Made by a program: the position numbers and the translations under genes
Notes under the pieces: generated by a model
The model's input: the letters and a program-made list of their open reading frames with translations, nothing else
Told to the model about the DNA's origin: nothing
The model's database searches: none
DNA from: Lyngbya aestuarii BL J
GTDB lineage: Bacteria; Cyanobacteriota; Cyanobacteriia; Cyanobacteriales; Microcoleaceae
Assembly (NCBI RefSeq): GCF_000478195.2
Contig: NZ_AUZM01000004.1
Span: 62,001-126,000 of the forward strand
Direction of reading: 5' to 3'
Length of the DNA stretch: 64,000 nt
In this document: positions 36,701 through 45,694 of the stretch, in pieces
Position numbering within the stretch: position 1 is the first letter of the stretch
How the letters are laid out: every line of letters begins with the position of its first letter

Positions 36701-38685
36701 GAGGAGCAAAATATTTCAGAGAAAGCTTTACTGAATCTTCTTTGGAAAAAGAAACCTTACACAAACTTTGGGCTGTGGTAAATTTACTCCAAGAACGGAA
36801 TCGATTAGAGGGAGATTTTGGGAATGCAATTGGAGTGAGTGTGAGCAACGATGGTCAACTCATTGCTTCTGCGGGAGAAGATAAAAAAATTAAACTTTGG
36901 AACTTGGCAGGTCAACTTATTAAGGAAATAGAAGGACACGATGCACCAATTTTATATGTTACTTTCAGTCCTAATAGTCAAATGATAGCGTCAGCAAGCT
37001 TAGACAAAACGATTAAACTCTGGACACGAGATGGAACTATAATCCAAACAATTAGAGGACATGAAGATGTTGTTCAGTGGGTCAGTTTTAGTCCGGATGG
37101 TCAAACGATTGCTTCAGCTAGTCGCGATCAAACAGTCAAACTTTGGACGCTTGAAGGAGCTTTAATTACTACTTTAAAAGGTCATACAAGTCCGGTTTCT
37201 AGTGTCCTTTTTAGTCCGGATGGTGAACTGATTGTCTCCGCAGATGAAAATGGAACTTTAATCTTTTGGAACCGTCAAGGTCAACTGCTAAAAACCTTCA
37301 AAGCTCACGAAGGAAAAATTTGGAGTATTGCTTTTAGTCCTGATAGTCAGACTATTGCATCTGCTAGTGCAGATCAAAAGGTTAAACTCTGGGGTCGTCA
37401 AGGTCAACTTTTGAATAGTTTAGAGGAACATAAACACCCCGTTTATAGTATTAGTTATAGTCCGGATAGTCAATGTATTGTGACAGCCGACATTAATGGT
37501 AAGATGATTTTTTGGAGCCGGGAAGGAATCTTAAAAACCACGATTCGAGGTCATCGAGATGCTGTCAATCAGGTCAGTTTTACTCCTGATAGTAAAATGC
37601 TTGTTTCTGCGAGTCGAGATAGCACCGTAAGACTATGGAACTTGAATGGTATTCCTGAAGTTTTTCAACCGGATAAAAAAGTTTACAGTCCTATTTTTAG
37701 TCCAGATGGTGAGATTATTGCTTCTGTAAGTGCAAAAAATCAAGTAATTTTATGGAAAGTTAATCGCCGGGTAAAACAACAGCTTCCTTATACCTTGAGT
37801 CAACAACTCCCCTTTTCAGCACATAGAGATATTGTGAATAATATTAGTTTTAGTCCAGATGGTAAAATGATCGCTTCTGCGAGTCAGGATAAAACGGTAA
37901 AACTTTGGAATCTTCAGGGTGAAGTGATCAAAAACTTACCTCATAATGCTCCGGTTTGGACAGTAAAATTTAGTCCGGATGGAACACTAATTGCTACGGC
38001 GAGTGAGGATAGAATTGTTAGACTTTGGGATAATAGGGGTAATCTTTTACAGACGCTCAAAGGACATCAAAAACAAATCAACGATCTCAGTTTTAGTTCT
38101 GATAGTCAGTTGATTGCATCAGCGAGTGATGATAATACAATTATTCTGTGGAACCGTGACGGTCAACGTCTACAAACACTAATTGGAAATGGAAATAAAT
38201 TTTCATCAGTGAGTTTTAGCCCTTCTCATGGGGATGAACAATTAATTGTGGCGGCGATGGCTGATCGATCTCTCGATTTTTGGAAAGGTCAGAATACAAC
38301 CTGGGAAAGGCTGAATACGAGAACAGCAGTGGGTGGACATACAGGGGAAATTTATGAGGTGAGTTTTAGTCCGAATGGTGAAATAATTGCTTCTGCCAGT
38401 AGTGACGGTACGGTAAAACTCTGGGATCGCTACGGAAATTTAATTTCGACTTTGAGAGTCGGTTCAGCACCTATACTCTCGGTGAGTTTTAGTCCCGATG
38501 CTCAAACTTTGGTCGCGACGGATCAACAAAATCGAGTGATTTTCTGGAAGTTAGATACTAGCAAATTTAACAGTATTAATTTTTTGCTTCGACAGATTTG
38601 TATTCAATTTAATGATTATTTAAAATATAATTCGACGGTTGATCAAACCGATCAGGTACTTTGTGAACAGATCACTCCTTATTAA
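33796..38685 (+). CDS. Large TPR / nSTAND NTPase / WD40 double-propeller membrane protein
   Basis: A 1629-residue multidomain protein. Residues 1-190 form an alpha/beta domain I cannot name (SLVFVCCNYRDLRQKV, PHALMIFGLESV), like a STAND-associated effector or sensor. About 200-480 are TPR-like helices. An nSTAND P-loop NTPase follows: Walker A GHSGVGKSS at 532-539, Walker B IVIIFDQFEEF at 616-625, and a winged-helix-like part to about 900. A membrane helix lies at about 905-930, preceded by a basic coiled coil. From about 990, 14 WD40 blades (SFSPDG ... ASASxDKTVKLW) make two seven-bladed propellers. Such proteins sense a ligand by the propeller and trigger signalling or programmed death. Function inferred. 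Confidence 0.85.
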   Translation: MDDENRGKNNRSFKTLLRIINYFSNEFSLVFVCCNYRDLRQKVMRSLRKKCLVEIQEIILEVETKTLYTNIKNCLGETKPHALMIFGLESVNNIEEVLKATNQIREEFSQFKFPLIIWIDDHLLQMMIRLVPDFHSWATTFEFVIREKELLKFLKKTTDDVFQTISDSGASIFLEDSSLKLGKGSPLRNELELAQEDIQKRNIQLDIELAASLEFVLGRISDNSTETARIHYEKSLALWEQTDNLERWGYILFYLGFWWHSHAFLNHSEQEQSHLLAKNYYQQSLHKFKQDNRPDLASKFINALALALYRLKQWDELEDVAKKAVGLHKVYSHPFRQARGYHFLSEVAFAKENWKKAKKLAEKSLNIFDQEVQERLTTILHEEVTYLIWEKSFHKPWYLFSLAKAQKNLGEIEEAITTLKHAQKIAKPEYDPEFYVDTLNQLWELYFQSLQYLDAFTTKQKRREIQQQFGLRAFIGAGRLVHSQSITNPGLPFVEKNQKINPEIAASGRVRDLERLVRRIRLNDRKLIVIHGHSGVGKSSIIQAGLIPQLKNIFVEERRVLPVLQRYYTNWVQALSQALSETFSLLTSIQFDSKNCQTLDEIKTFLQKSLKNNLLIVIIFDQFEEFFFVCKEPDQRKQFYQFLKFCLDTPFVKVVLSLRQDYLHYLLEANRLKYFETVNDNVLDKSILYHIGNLSPDEAKSVINQLTETTQIKPETTLIDELVKDLAQESNEVRPIELQVVGAQLQAMEITTLEQYQKEGPTLRLVEKYLEEVIAECGSENKQLAELVLYLLTDENNTRPLKTRSDLLRELREFARYVEQKTHNLDTVLKIFVASGLVCLFPEIPVGRYQLVHDYLVYFIRQQRSAEIIAQLDYEREKREQVEKELNQVLQQTLEEAQANIKRKKKQLILSLGVSLAMVILSATAILSTITVREQKAQLRSQNIETANFNYTAFLIDNNQLEASLSILRGAKYFRESFTESSLEKETLHKLWAVVNLLQERNRLEGDFGNAIGVSVSNDGQLIASAGEDKKIKLWNLAGQLIKEIEGHDAPILYVTFSPNSQMIASASLDKTIKLWTRDGTIIQTIRGHEDVVQWVSFSPDGQTIASASRDQTVKLWTLEGALITTLKGHTSPVSSVLFSPDGELIVSADENGTLIFWNRQGQLLKTFKAHEGKIWSIAFSPDSQTIASASADQKVKLWGRQGQLLNSLEEHKHPVYSISYSPDSQCIVTADINGKMIFWSREGILKTTIRGHRDAVNQVSFTPDSKMLVSASRDSTVRLWNLNGIPEVFQPDKKVYSPIFSPDGEIIASVSAKNQVILWKVNRRVKQQLPYTLSQQLPFSAHRDIVNNISFSPDGKMIASASQDKTVKLWNLQGEVIKNLPHNAPVWTVKFSPDGTLIATASEDRIVRLWDNRGNLLQTLKGHQKQINDLSFSSDSQLIASASDDNTIILWNRDGQRLQTLIGNGNKFSSVSFSPSHGDEQLIVAAMADRSLDFWKGQNTTWERLNTRTAVGGHTGEIYEVSFSPNGEIIASASSDGTVKLWDRYGNLISTLRVGSAPILSVSFSPDAQTLVATDQQNRVIFWKLDTSKFNSINFLLRQICIQFNDYLKYNSTVDQTDQVLCEQITPY

Positions 38686-38805
38686 GTCATCTAATAAAAA
38701 ACTGCACCTGAAAAATCAGGTGAGTCAATTTTGATTGCGGATGGCATCAATATTATATCTTGACAAGGTTTAGAAATGTCACACACGAAGGGTTGATTAG
38801 ATAGT

Positions 38806-39051
38806 TTATCCTCTCGGTGGACGAGATGAGCCTTGAGGAACTCCAGTTGACTTTGTTTCTTCACTAGCAAAGACCAAACTCGTTGATTTATCTTTTTCTA
38901 AAGAAACTTGACCGTGTTGAGAATTAACGGTGTGTGATGGTACAATATTATCAGTTATTGGCTTTGTTATTGCTCTAACTGCCATTGTCGGCATAAAACT
39001 TGCTGCTAATAATGTAGTAAATCCTAAACAAAATAGTGTTCTGTACGACAT
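38806..39051 (-). CDS. Small secreted peptide, 81 aa
   Basis: A short protein with a clean signal peptide: MSYRTLFCLGFTTLLAASF, then a likely cut near AVRA. The mature part of about 55 residues is polar and Ser/Thr-rich and ends in GVPQGSSRPPRG. AAGGAG precedes its ATG, a good site for this genome. I know no family. Similar Pro-Arg-Gly-rich tails occur in small cyanobacterial exported proteins, which could be signal or surface peptides. It faces the nSTAND gene (convergent), with 120 bp between their stops. Confidence 0.55.
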   Translation of the reverse strand: MSYRTLFCLGFTTLLAASFMPTMAVRAITKPITDNIVPSHTVNSQHGQVSLEKDKSTSLVFASEETKSTGVPQGSSRPPRG

Positions 39052-39640
39052 GATAAGCTCCTTTTTAGAGTTTTAGGTTTTCAGGTTTTCATTCGCTCAC
39101 ACTTCCCCGAAGCTGACTTCTCACATTACACAGAAATCAACTTGATTTTAAAAAAAGAAAAAGGGAGTGAAAGGCGGATGTCAAATTATATTTACGGCGA
39201 GAATATTTCTCTCAAAACTTGAATAAGATGGAAATAAATTCCAGTCTTAATCAAGATTTCTAGACTGAGCAGTTTACTTCCGGAAAACGAGGGAAATATG
39301 AGGAAGTTTTAAGAATGGGTTTAATCAGATCAAGGCGACGGAGGATTATTAAAATTTATTCATCAAAGGTCTGGGTTTCTTCCTTCTATTGACCTAAGAT
39401 CGGATTTAGGGTTCCCGTTATATATTGCTGGATAATCTGTGACTTGACTTCTGTTCAACCCCTCTAAAACACTACATTAACACTACAATATTAATACATG
39501 AGATTAACCCTTGAAAACCGCAGTTTTTTTGCTCCTTTTAACTTAATCATACCACACAGTCTAGAGTTGGCGATCCGCCTGGATATGACACTTCTAAAAG
39601 TTACTCGTTCTTGTGATTGTGAAGATTAAGAAAAATTAAA
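39052..39640. other. Intergenic stretch before dnaG
   Basis: 589 bp lying between the start of the secreted-peptide gene and the 3' end of dnaG. I see no gene, hairpin or repeat that I can support in it. Confidence 0.5.
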
Positions 39641-41581
39641 TTAACCCAGTTCTCCTAAAGGGACGGTTGCTAAGTCGTGGAACTTTGTATACCGTTGGGG
39701 TTCTAACTCTGCAATGCGTTGATGCGCCGCTAGAAACTCCTCATTGTACATTTTGAATAATTCCGGGTTTTCAGTCCGATCTGTATTTTGCCACATATGC
39801 AAGGCTAAACTACGACGCTTTCGACACAGGGTTAACTCCATTGATGCAATTGCCGCCCGAATCTCCAAGGGTGCCCGTCGAAGGTTAGCTTGTGCGGTAT
39901 CATCTAAGTAGAGTAAATGATCGATTTGTTGCTGCTGATCAGGAAACTCTAACAAATGATCTTGTAATTTTGAAATTAAATCAATTGATTCAATTGCTCC
40001 TTCTGAATTTTCTTCTATTTCCAAAATATTTCGCCACAAAAAACGATGATGGGAAAAACTAAACTGTAAATTTCCGATTTCTAACGCTTCCACAATCGTC
40101 TGACGATAGGGTGAACAGTGTAGATAAATTCGCAGCAGTAACGCCTCGGCTTCGGGTAATAAACTCTGTTCAGCTAAAACTGGTAGTTCGATCTCTGAAG
40201 ATTCTTCTGCTTTAAATTCATCCCGTCGTCGCAACTTTTGAAGCTGCTTTTGTAGGGTTTTGACTAGAAACGGAATTAACCGTACTTCCCCTTGACTTAA
40301 AATAGATGCACAAGACTGAATATATTGCGATCGCTGAATGTCTTGTTCAATTTTCTGCAACAATCTTACCATATTTTGCGCCACTTGTTGCGCTTGTACC
40401 ACTTTAGTTAAATCTCGCCCGACTAACATCTGATTAATTTGCCAGTCAATCCAGAGGGGCGCATTTTCTAATAATTTTTGATAATCTTCCGGCGAAGAAC
40501 TATATAAAAATTCATCGGCATCTTTTCCCTCACTAAGATTCAAAATTCGCAGTTGTACACTGCCCTGATACGCCAGATTTTCAATTTCTCCTATCGCCCG
40601 TTCAGCAGCTTTTGCCCCGGCTGTATCCGCATCAAAATTGAGGATAATTTGTTTAGATTCGCTATACCTTAAAAGTTGACGAACTTGAGTAATACTTAAA
40701 GCCGTTCCTAGCGCCGCCACAACATTTTCAATTCCCGCAGCATGGAGGGCAATCACATCAAAATACCCCTCAACAACAACCGCTTTATCCTGCTTAGAAA
40801 TTGCCGTTTTTGCCTTGTCTAACCCAAATAATGTTTTCCCTTTATCAAATAACTCCGTCTCTGGAGAGTTCAAATACTTCGGTTGTTCATCGGATAACGT
40901 TCTGCCGCCAAACCCAATCACTCGCCCTTGAAGATCATGAATCGGAATCATCAAGCGATCGCGAAATCGATCATAATAACCATTCCCTTTTTTGCGAGGA
41001 AGAATCAAACCCGCTTGTTCGACTAAATGAACCGGAAAGTGCTTTTGTTCGACTAAATAATCATAAAGCATTTCCCAACCTTTGGGGGCGTAACCGAGTT
41101 GAAAGTGTTGAATAGTTTCTGTATTTAAGCGTCTTTTTGCAGTTAAATAATCGAGTGCTTCTACGCCCTGAGACTGAGATAAAGCGTGTTGATAAAAGCT
41201 GGTTGCGATCGCTAAAATCTCATAAAGTTGTTCTCGTAGAGAAAGCTTTTGTTGTAACTCTTGACGCTGTTCGGGAGACTCTGTTTTCACCGAAACCTGA
41301 TAACGACGCGCCAAGTCTAAAACAACATCTGCAAACGAAGATTTATCCAACTCCATCAAGAATTTTATCGCATTTCCACCCGCCCCACAGCCAAAACAGT
41401 AATACATCTGTTTGTTGGTACTGACGGTAAAACTAGGGCTTTTTTCTTCGTGAAATGGACACAACCCCGCAAAATCTTTCCCTTGACGTTTGAGGACAAC
41501 TCGTTCAGAAACGACATCGTAGATATCCGCCCTCTGCTTGACTTCTTCTATAGTATCAGGATGGATGCGGGGAGTTGACAT
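39641..41581 (-). CDS. dnaG: DNA primase
   Basis: A 646-residue primase making RNA primers for replication. The CHC2 zinc finger (CPFHEEKSPSF, then CFGCG) opens the protein. The catalytic TOPRIM core (about residues 260-345) has VVVEGYFDVIALH with its glutamate and NFDADTAG with the DxD acid pair. The C-terminal helicase-binding domain follows. ATG at 41581 is followed by TPRIHPDTIEEVK, the expected bacterial start. Single gene; not in the rpsU-dnaG-rpoD order of many bacteria. Confidence 0.96.
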   Translation of the reverse strand: MSTPRIHPDTIEEVKQRADIYDVVSERVVLKRQGKDFAGLCPFHEEKSPSFTVSTNKQMYYCFGCGAGGNAIKFLMELDKSSFADVVLDLARRYQVSVKTESPEQRQELQQKLSLREQLYEILAIATSFYQHALSQSQGVEALDYLTAKRRLNTETIQHFQLGYAPKGWEMLYDYLVEQKHFPVHLVEQAGLILPRKKGNGYYDRFRDRLMIPIHDLQGRVIGFGGRTLSDEQPKYLNSPETELFDKGKTLFGLDKAKTAISKQDKAVVVEGYFDVIALHAAGIENVVAALGTALSITQVRQLLRYSESKQIILNFDADTAGAKAAERAIGEIENLAYQGSVQLRILNLSEGKDADEFLYSSSPEDYQKLLENAPLWIDWQINQMLVGRDLTKVVQAQQVAQNMVRLLQKIEQDIQRSQYIQSCASILSQGEVRLIPFLVKTLQKQLQKLRRRDEFKAEESSEIELPVLAEQSLLPEAEALLLRIYLHCSPYRQTIVEALEIGNLQFSFSHHRFLWRNILEIEENSEGAIESIDLISKLQDHLLEFPDQQQQIDHLLYLDDTAQANLRRAPLEIRAAIASMELTLCRKRRSLALHMWQNTDRTENPELFKMYNEEFLAAHQRIAELEPQRYTKFHDLATVPLGELG

Positions 41582-41680
41582 GGATGCTTGACAATAACCC
41601 TAGACTTTGCCTAAAGATAGTAAAGGTTATTGTGGCATATTTCTTCAATTTTGGCGAGAGATAGACTAAAACCTTAACAA

Positions 41681-42022
41681 TTAACGGGGAAAAATCGCCT
41701 GATCTTCTACAATCATCTTCACAGACTCCGACTCTGCCAACGCATAAACTCCAGCGACGGTAATTTTAATCGCAATAGAACCCAAAACATTCGGACGTTC
41801 GCCGATCAGTTCCCCTTTATATTTTGTCAAAATCGGGCGAATATTATCAAGTTTATTTTCGGCAATTTGTTGAACTTCCTGGGGAGTTTTTTTGGTTCCC
41901 TGAGTTTCTGTTTTCAAAAAAACAATCACTCGAATCATTTCCCCTGAGTTCATACGAGATAACCGGGCTGCAAACTCCGAGCTAATTTTCATAGAATTGA
42001 GGACATAAATTTCTCCTGTCAT
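41681..42022 (-). CDS. Stand-alone I9-like peptidase propeptide/inhibitor protein
   Basis: A short protein (about 113 residues from ATG 42022; 103 from ATG 41992) with the fold pattern of inhibitor I9, the subtilisin prodomain: IRVIVFLKTETQG, a helix with AENKLDNIRPILTKY, then LGSIAIKITVAGVYALAESESVKMIVED. The ending IVEDQAIFPR resembles prodomain tails that sit in the active site. It lies about 400 bp downstream of the S8 peptidase on the same strand, so it may inhibit or fold that enzyme. No signal peptide. The start is uncertain; a third Met lies at 42073. Confidence 0.65.
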   Translation of the reverse strand: MTGEIYVLNSMKISSEFAARLSRMNSGEMIRVIVFLKTETQGTKKTPQEVQQIAENKLDNIRPILTKYKGELIGERPNVLGSIAIKITVAGVYALAESESVKMIVEDQAIFPR

Positions 42023-42418
42023 TGTATTCGGTAACTCAGAAAATTGAATCAACCAAAGGAAAGGAAATATCATAGATTTAAGTTAAAAAAATTGACCTCA
42101 CCCCTCCACCCCCTTTTTTAAGGCAGGGCTGTTTCATTCTCAGTTAAAAATTGCCGGGGTTGATGGTGAGTCCACCCCCGTGCGCGGGAACAAGCGCGTT
42201 GAGGGGAGTGGCTATCCCGTTGGGGGTGAAAGGGTTCCGGGGGTGATGGGGAGAGGAGTTTTTTCCTCCCTACCTCCCTACCTCCCCACCCCCCCACAAA
42301 TCAAGTTTTAGGGCCTTAACGCGCACGGCCCTGCTTTTTTAAGGGGGGATCAAGGGGGGATTAGAGAGGGGGAATTAATTTTTAATTCAAATCGGGGATA
42401 AAGTAGCCAGAGTATAGA
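42023..42418. other. Intergenic stretch with GC-rich nested inverted repeats
   Basis: Between the I9-like gene and the subtilase there are CACCCCC (42173-42179) / GGGGGTG (42222-42228), CCCG-TGCG-CGGG at 42177-42188, and AGGGCC (42310-42315) / GGCCCT (42327-42332). Runs of G and C flank them. I see no gene, only degenerate hairpin-type repeat DNA. Confidence 0.6.
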
Positions 42419-43747
42419 TTATTTCAGCGCTTCTAAGGCTTTTACAGGTTGAATTCGACCCCAACCCCAACGGTTATCCGGGCGCATTTCTTCACCACCG
42501 GGATGATAGGCGGTTTCTTTGAGGGCTTGAATAATTGCACTCAAAGGCGCTTTCGGATAAGCTGACATCAACAACGCCACAACACCAGCTACATGAGGCG
42601 TCGCCATGGAAGTTCCATCCATGTAAGTATATTGATAAATTCCATTGGGTTGTTGAACCGGAGGAATACAAGAATAAACCTGAGTTCCAGGTGCAGAAAC
42701 ATCGGGTTTTGTCACCCATTTATTCGGCGAATCTTCTGGGAAAACTAAACTCGCCCCACTACTAAAAAAGGCAATTCCTAATTCATCATTAGGAGACTTT
42801 TCTAACGCCCCAATTGAAAACGCATTATGAGCGCTTCCGGGTGAACTTGTATTCCCGTGATTTTCGTTTCCAATAGCAACAACAGGTAACACATCAAACT
42901 GATTGATCAGCATATCAAAAACTTCGGCAAACAAGGGTTCATAATAAGTCAAACCCAACGACATATTAATCACACTCGCGCCTTTTTCAATCGCCCAAGC
43001 CATCCCTTCAATTAAGGTTTGTAAAGTCGCATCTCCAATTAAAACACCACCCGCTAACAAATCGGCTTCTGGGGCTACCCCAATTGATACTCCTTTATCT
43101 GTTTTTCCGCCCGCAACCGTACCACAAACATGAGTTCCATGTTGTCCGGCGTCAAAATAAGGTGTCGCTGTAATTCGTCGTCCATTTGGGTCTACAATAA
43201 TAAAGTCTTTGACTCGATCTTTTAGAGCCGGATGATCACTATAAACACCTGTATCTAATACCGCAACTTTAACGCCTTTTCCTTTAGTGGTTTCCCACAT
43301 TTTGGCAATGTCTAAAACTTGCAAACCCCAAGTCATTTTTTGCTTTTCTTCTTGAGCCATCAAATCAGAATATTCGATTTGTTGGGGTTTAATTAGTTTG
43401 ATTTTTTGGTTGGGGATAACTGCAACAATTTCGGGTTGTTCAGCGAGGGCGGCAAGGGTATTACGAGTCACTTCTACTGCCGCGATAGGTAATGCACCAG
43501 AACCCACTTTTGTCGCGTGTAATGACTGACCTGTAGCATTTTGATAATTCGTCGCCATTCGAGCAACAACGTCTGTATTTTGTTGGCTGTTTTGTTGCAT
43601 CACTTGGAAACGTCGTTCATCACCCCGAGAAGGCATTTCTTCGGGGGGACGTTCGGTTCTGTAAATAACAATCGCATCTTGTTTACAGTTGGGATCACTA
43701 CTCCCTAAAGCCGGGAAAAAAGCGGAAGAAATTTTCGGTGTATTCAT
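42419..43747 (-). CDS. S8 family serine peptidase (subtilase)
   Basis: A 442-residue subtilisin-type protease. The catalytic triad is complete: Asp in VAVLDTGVYS, His in GQHGTHVCGTVAGG and Ser in DGTSMATPHVAG. The first 110 residues have an I9-like propeptide pattern (VEVTRNTLAALAEQPEIVAVIP). No signal peptide is visible, so it is either intracellular or exported by another route. The first 40 residues (MNTPKISSAFFPALG) are not conserved in type. A stand-alone I9-like gene follows on the same strand. No calcium-binding repeat is obvious. Confidence 0.9.
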   Translation of the reverse strand: MNTPKISSAFFPALGSSDPNCKQDAIVIYRTERPPEEMPSRGDERRFQVMQQNSQQNTDVVARMATNYQNATGQSLHATKVGSGALPIAAVEVTRNTLAALAEQPEIVAVIPNQKIKLIKPQQIEYSDLMAQEEKQKMTWGLQVLDIAKMWETTKGKGVKVAVLDTGVYSDHPALKDRVKDFIIVDPNGRRITATPYFDAGQHGTHVCGTVAGGKTDKGVSIGVAPEADLLAGGVLIGDATLQTLIEGMAWAIEKGASVINMSLGLTYYEPLFAEVFDMLINQFDVLPVVAIGNENHGNTSSPGSAHNAFSIGALEKSPNDELGIAFFSSGASLVFPEDSPNKWVTKPDVSAPGTQVYSCIPPVQQPNGIYQYTYMDGTSMATPHVAGVVALLMSAYPKAPLSAIIQALKETAYHPGGEEMRPDNRWGWGRIQPVKALEALK

Positions 43748-43856
43748 CGGGTTTCACTCTTGAATAGATTAATTGAATTCTACAGTTGAAAGGTCTAAAT
43801 ACTCGTAGACGTGCAAGGATTGTACCTTAACGGTCAGGAAAAACTTAGATGTTTTC

Positions 43857-43925
43857 TGCGGTCATCCTGAATCTAATGAAGTCTCGGGGAGATTCTTCGC
43901 TACGCTCAGAATAATAGAAGTTTAT
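43857..43925. repeat. REP-like interspersed element
   Basis: GTCATCCTGAATCTAATGAAG and GATTCTTCGCTACGCTCAG resemble a widespread bacterial repeat with a GTCATnCTGAG and GATTCTTCG arm. A related tandem pair is at 49008-49136. Confidence 0.45.
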
Positions 43926-43986
43926 CTGTATTTAGAGATTGTTTGTTGTTTCGGGTGGGTTGGGAGTATTTCCGGACATTCTGCAA

Positions 43987-45378
43987 TTATGAATTGTTCT
44001 CTAACATCGCAATACAATCAATTTCGACTAACACATCTTTGGGTAAACGCGACACTTCTACACAAGCCCGAGCAGGTGCATTTTCGGTTTCAAAATACTG
44101 TCCATAAACGCTATTGATCGCGGCAAAATCATTCATATCTTTGAGGAAAATAGTTGTTTTGACGACCTCTGACCAACTCGCCCCTGCTGCGCTTAAAACG
44201 GCTTCTAAGTTAGCCATAATTTGTTCGGTTTGTTTAGCCACATCTTGGAGATGAACAATTTGATTTGTTGTGGGATCGATAGAAATTTGCCCGGCGACAA
44301 AGACCATCCCATTCGCAATTACGGCTTGATTGTATGGGCCAACAGGAGCAGGGGCTTTATCTGTCCGAATAATTTGACGTGTCATCGCTTTAATTTGGGT
44401 AAGTTGAGTTAAGCTTGTATCCATTTCACAGATTTCTCCATCGGGCATCACAGCCCCTAGAAATTCAGCATTTTCGAGGTTCGCCCCGTAGAGGTTCGCA
44501 TCGGTTAAATCTGCTCCAATTAAACTTGCTCTACTCAGATTAGCACGAATTAAATTCGCTTGATTAAGATTAACAATTCTTAGGTTTGCACCCTCAAAAC
44601 AGGTTTCTCGAAGATTGGCATTTTTGAGGTTTGCACGATTAAGATTTACTCTCGCTAGATTTAATTTTGACAAATTAATCCCGGTTAAGTTGGCTTGTTG
44701 GAGTTTGGCACCTTCTAAGTTGGCATCTTGTAACCGAGCGTTACTCAGTTCTGCTAAACTTAAATCAGATTCTAATAGAATTGTCCGAATTAAATTGGCA
44801 TCTTGTAAGTTTGCTTTTTTAAGGTTCGCTCGGGTTAAATTGGTTTCCAGTAGATTAGCACCACATAAGTTAGCTTCTGATAAATTCGCCTCGGTTAAAT
44901 CCGCTCGACTTAAATTCGCAACAACTTTATCATACCAACTTAAACTCGCTGAACTTAAGTCTGCACCTCTCAAATTGGCACTAATTAAATTCACCGCATC
45001 TAAGTCTGCATTGTGAAAGTTTGCTTGTTTTAAATTCGCATGATTTAGACTCGCTCCGGTTAAATTTGCCCCGGTTAAATTTGCTCCGGTTAAATCAACT
45101 CCATGTAGTTTTGCTCGTCCTAAATCAGCCTCATTTAAAGTTGCATAGGAAAGAATAGCTTGACGTAAATCTCCCCGTAAATTCGCAGAAGTTAAGTTAG
45201 CATGAGAAAGATTTGCTCGCATTAACTTTGTTTCATTGAGATTGGCGTCAGTAAGATCAGCATTTTTCAAGTTGATATCACTTAAATCGAGGCGATCTAA
45301 ACTGGCTCCTACAAGTTCAACGCCTTCAAAATCTCGTTCTCCTTTGGTGTATCGTTCCAAAAGTTCAGTCGCATACAT
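43987..45378 (-). CDS. Pentapeptide-repeat / RidA fusion protein, copy 1 (RidA site intact)
   Basis: A 463-residue fusion. Residues about 20-330 are pentapeptide repeats (A(N/D)LxxANL type), a four-sided beta helix, with one break near SWYDKVV. The last 128 residues are a full RidA (YjgF/YER057c) domain: PVGPYNQAVI, VFVAGQISIDP, VVKTTIFLKDMNDFAAIN, APARACVEVSRLPKDVLVEIDC. RidA enzymes hydrolyse reactive enamines/imines; here the positions matching Tyr17, Arg105 and Glu120 of E. coli RidA are kept, so activity is likely. I chose ATG 45378 because it aligns with the paralogue start and has GGAG upstream; GTG 45396 and ATG 45393 are alternatives. Confidence 0.9.
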   Translation of the reverse strand: MYATELLERYTKGERDFEGVELVGASLDRLDLSDINLKNADLTDANLNETKLMRANLSHANLTSANLRGDLRQAILSYATLNEADLGRAKLHGVDLTGANLTGANLTGASLNHANLKQANFHNADLDAVNLISANLRGADLSSASLSWYDKVVANLSRADLTEANLSEANLCGANLLETNLTRANLKKANLQDANLIRTILLESDLSLAELSNARLQDANLEGAKLQQANLTGINLSKLNLARVNLNRANLKNANLRETCFEGANLRIVNLNQANLIRANLSRASLIGADLTDANLYGANLENAEFLGAVMPDGEICEMDTSLTQLTQIKAMTRQIIRTDKAPAPVGPYNQAVIANGMVFVAGQISIDPTTNQIVHLQDVAKQTEQIMANLEAVLSAAGASWSEVVKTTIFLKDMNDFAAINSVYGQYFETENAPARACVEVSRLPKDVLVEIDCIAMLENNS

Positions 45379-45694
45379 TATCGGTGTCTCCATCACCCAA
45401 TGAGTTTTAGTTTACAACCAAACTGTAAATTTTCTTACCTTTTTATTTTATATTAATATTTGTAACCTCTCCCCAACCTCTCTTTGAGAAAGCTACCATA
45501 TATACACATCTTGAGTTCAACATTAAAATTCTATATTTTGCCCCCCTTTGCCCCCCCAAAATTGGGAGGAACTCAAGTCTAGAAGTCCCCCAGAGTTGGG
45601 GGATTTAGGGGGCAATAGTCAACTCAATACTTCTGGATACACAGAAACCTTTTAGGGGAGGGCTAGGGAGGGGTAACAAATCCAATCACTTAAC
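45379..45694. repeat. G/C-run inverted repeats between the two fusion genes
   Basis: TCCCCCA (45586-45592) pairs with TGGGGGA (45597-45603) around GAGT. TTGCCCCC near 45538 and AGGGGGCAA near 45607 form an outer arm. No gene is present. This is a common intergenic palindrome type of filamentous cyanobacteria and may end transcription of copy 2. Confidence 0.65.

Noticed and set aside
42301-42345. AGGGCC/GGCCCT hairpin with T6 as a terminator on the plus strand
   Set aside because: No plus-strand gene ends nearby; kept only as part of the repeat-rich spacer.
44615-45016. Plus-strand frame rich in Leu-Ala-Phe-Lys repeats
   Set aside because: Antisense shadow of the pentapeptide repeats.
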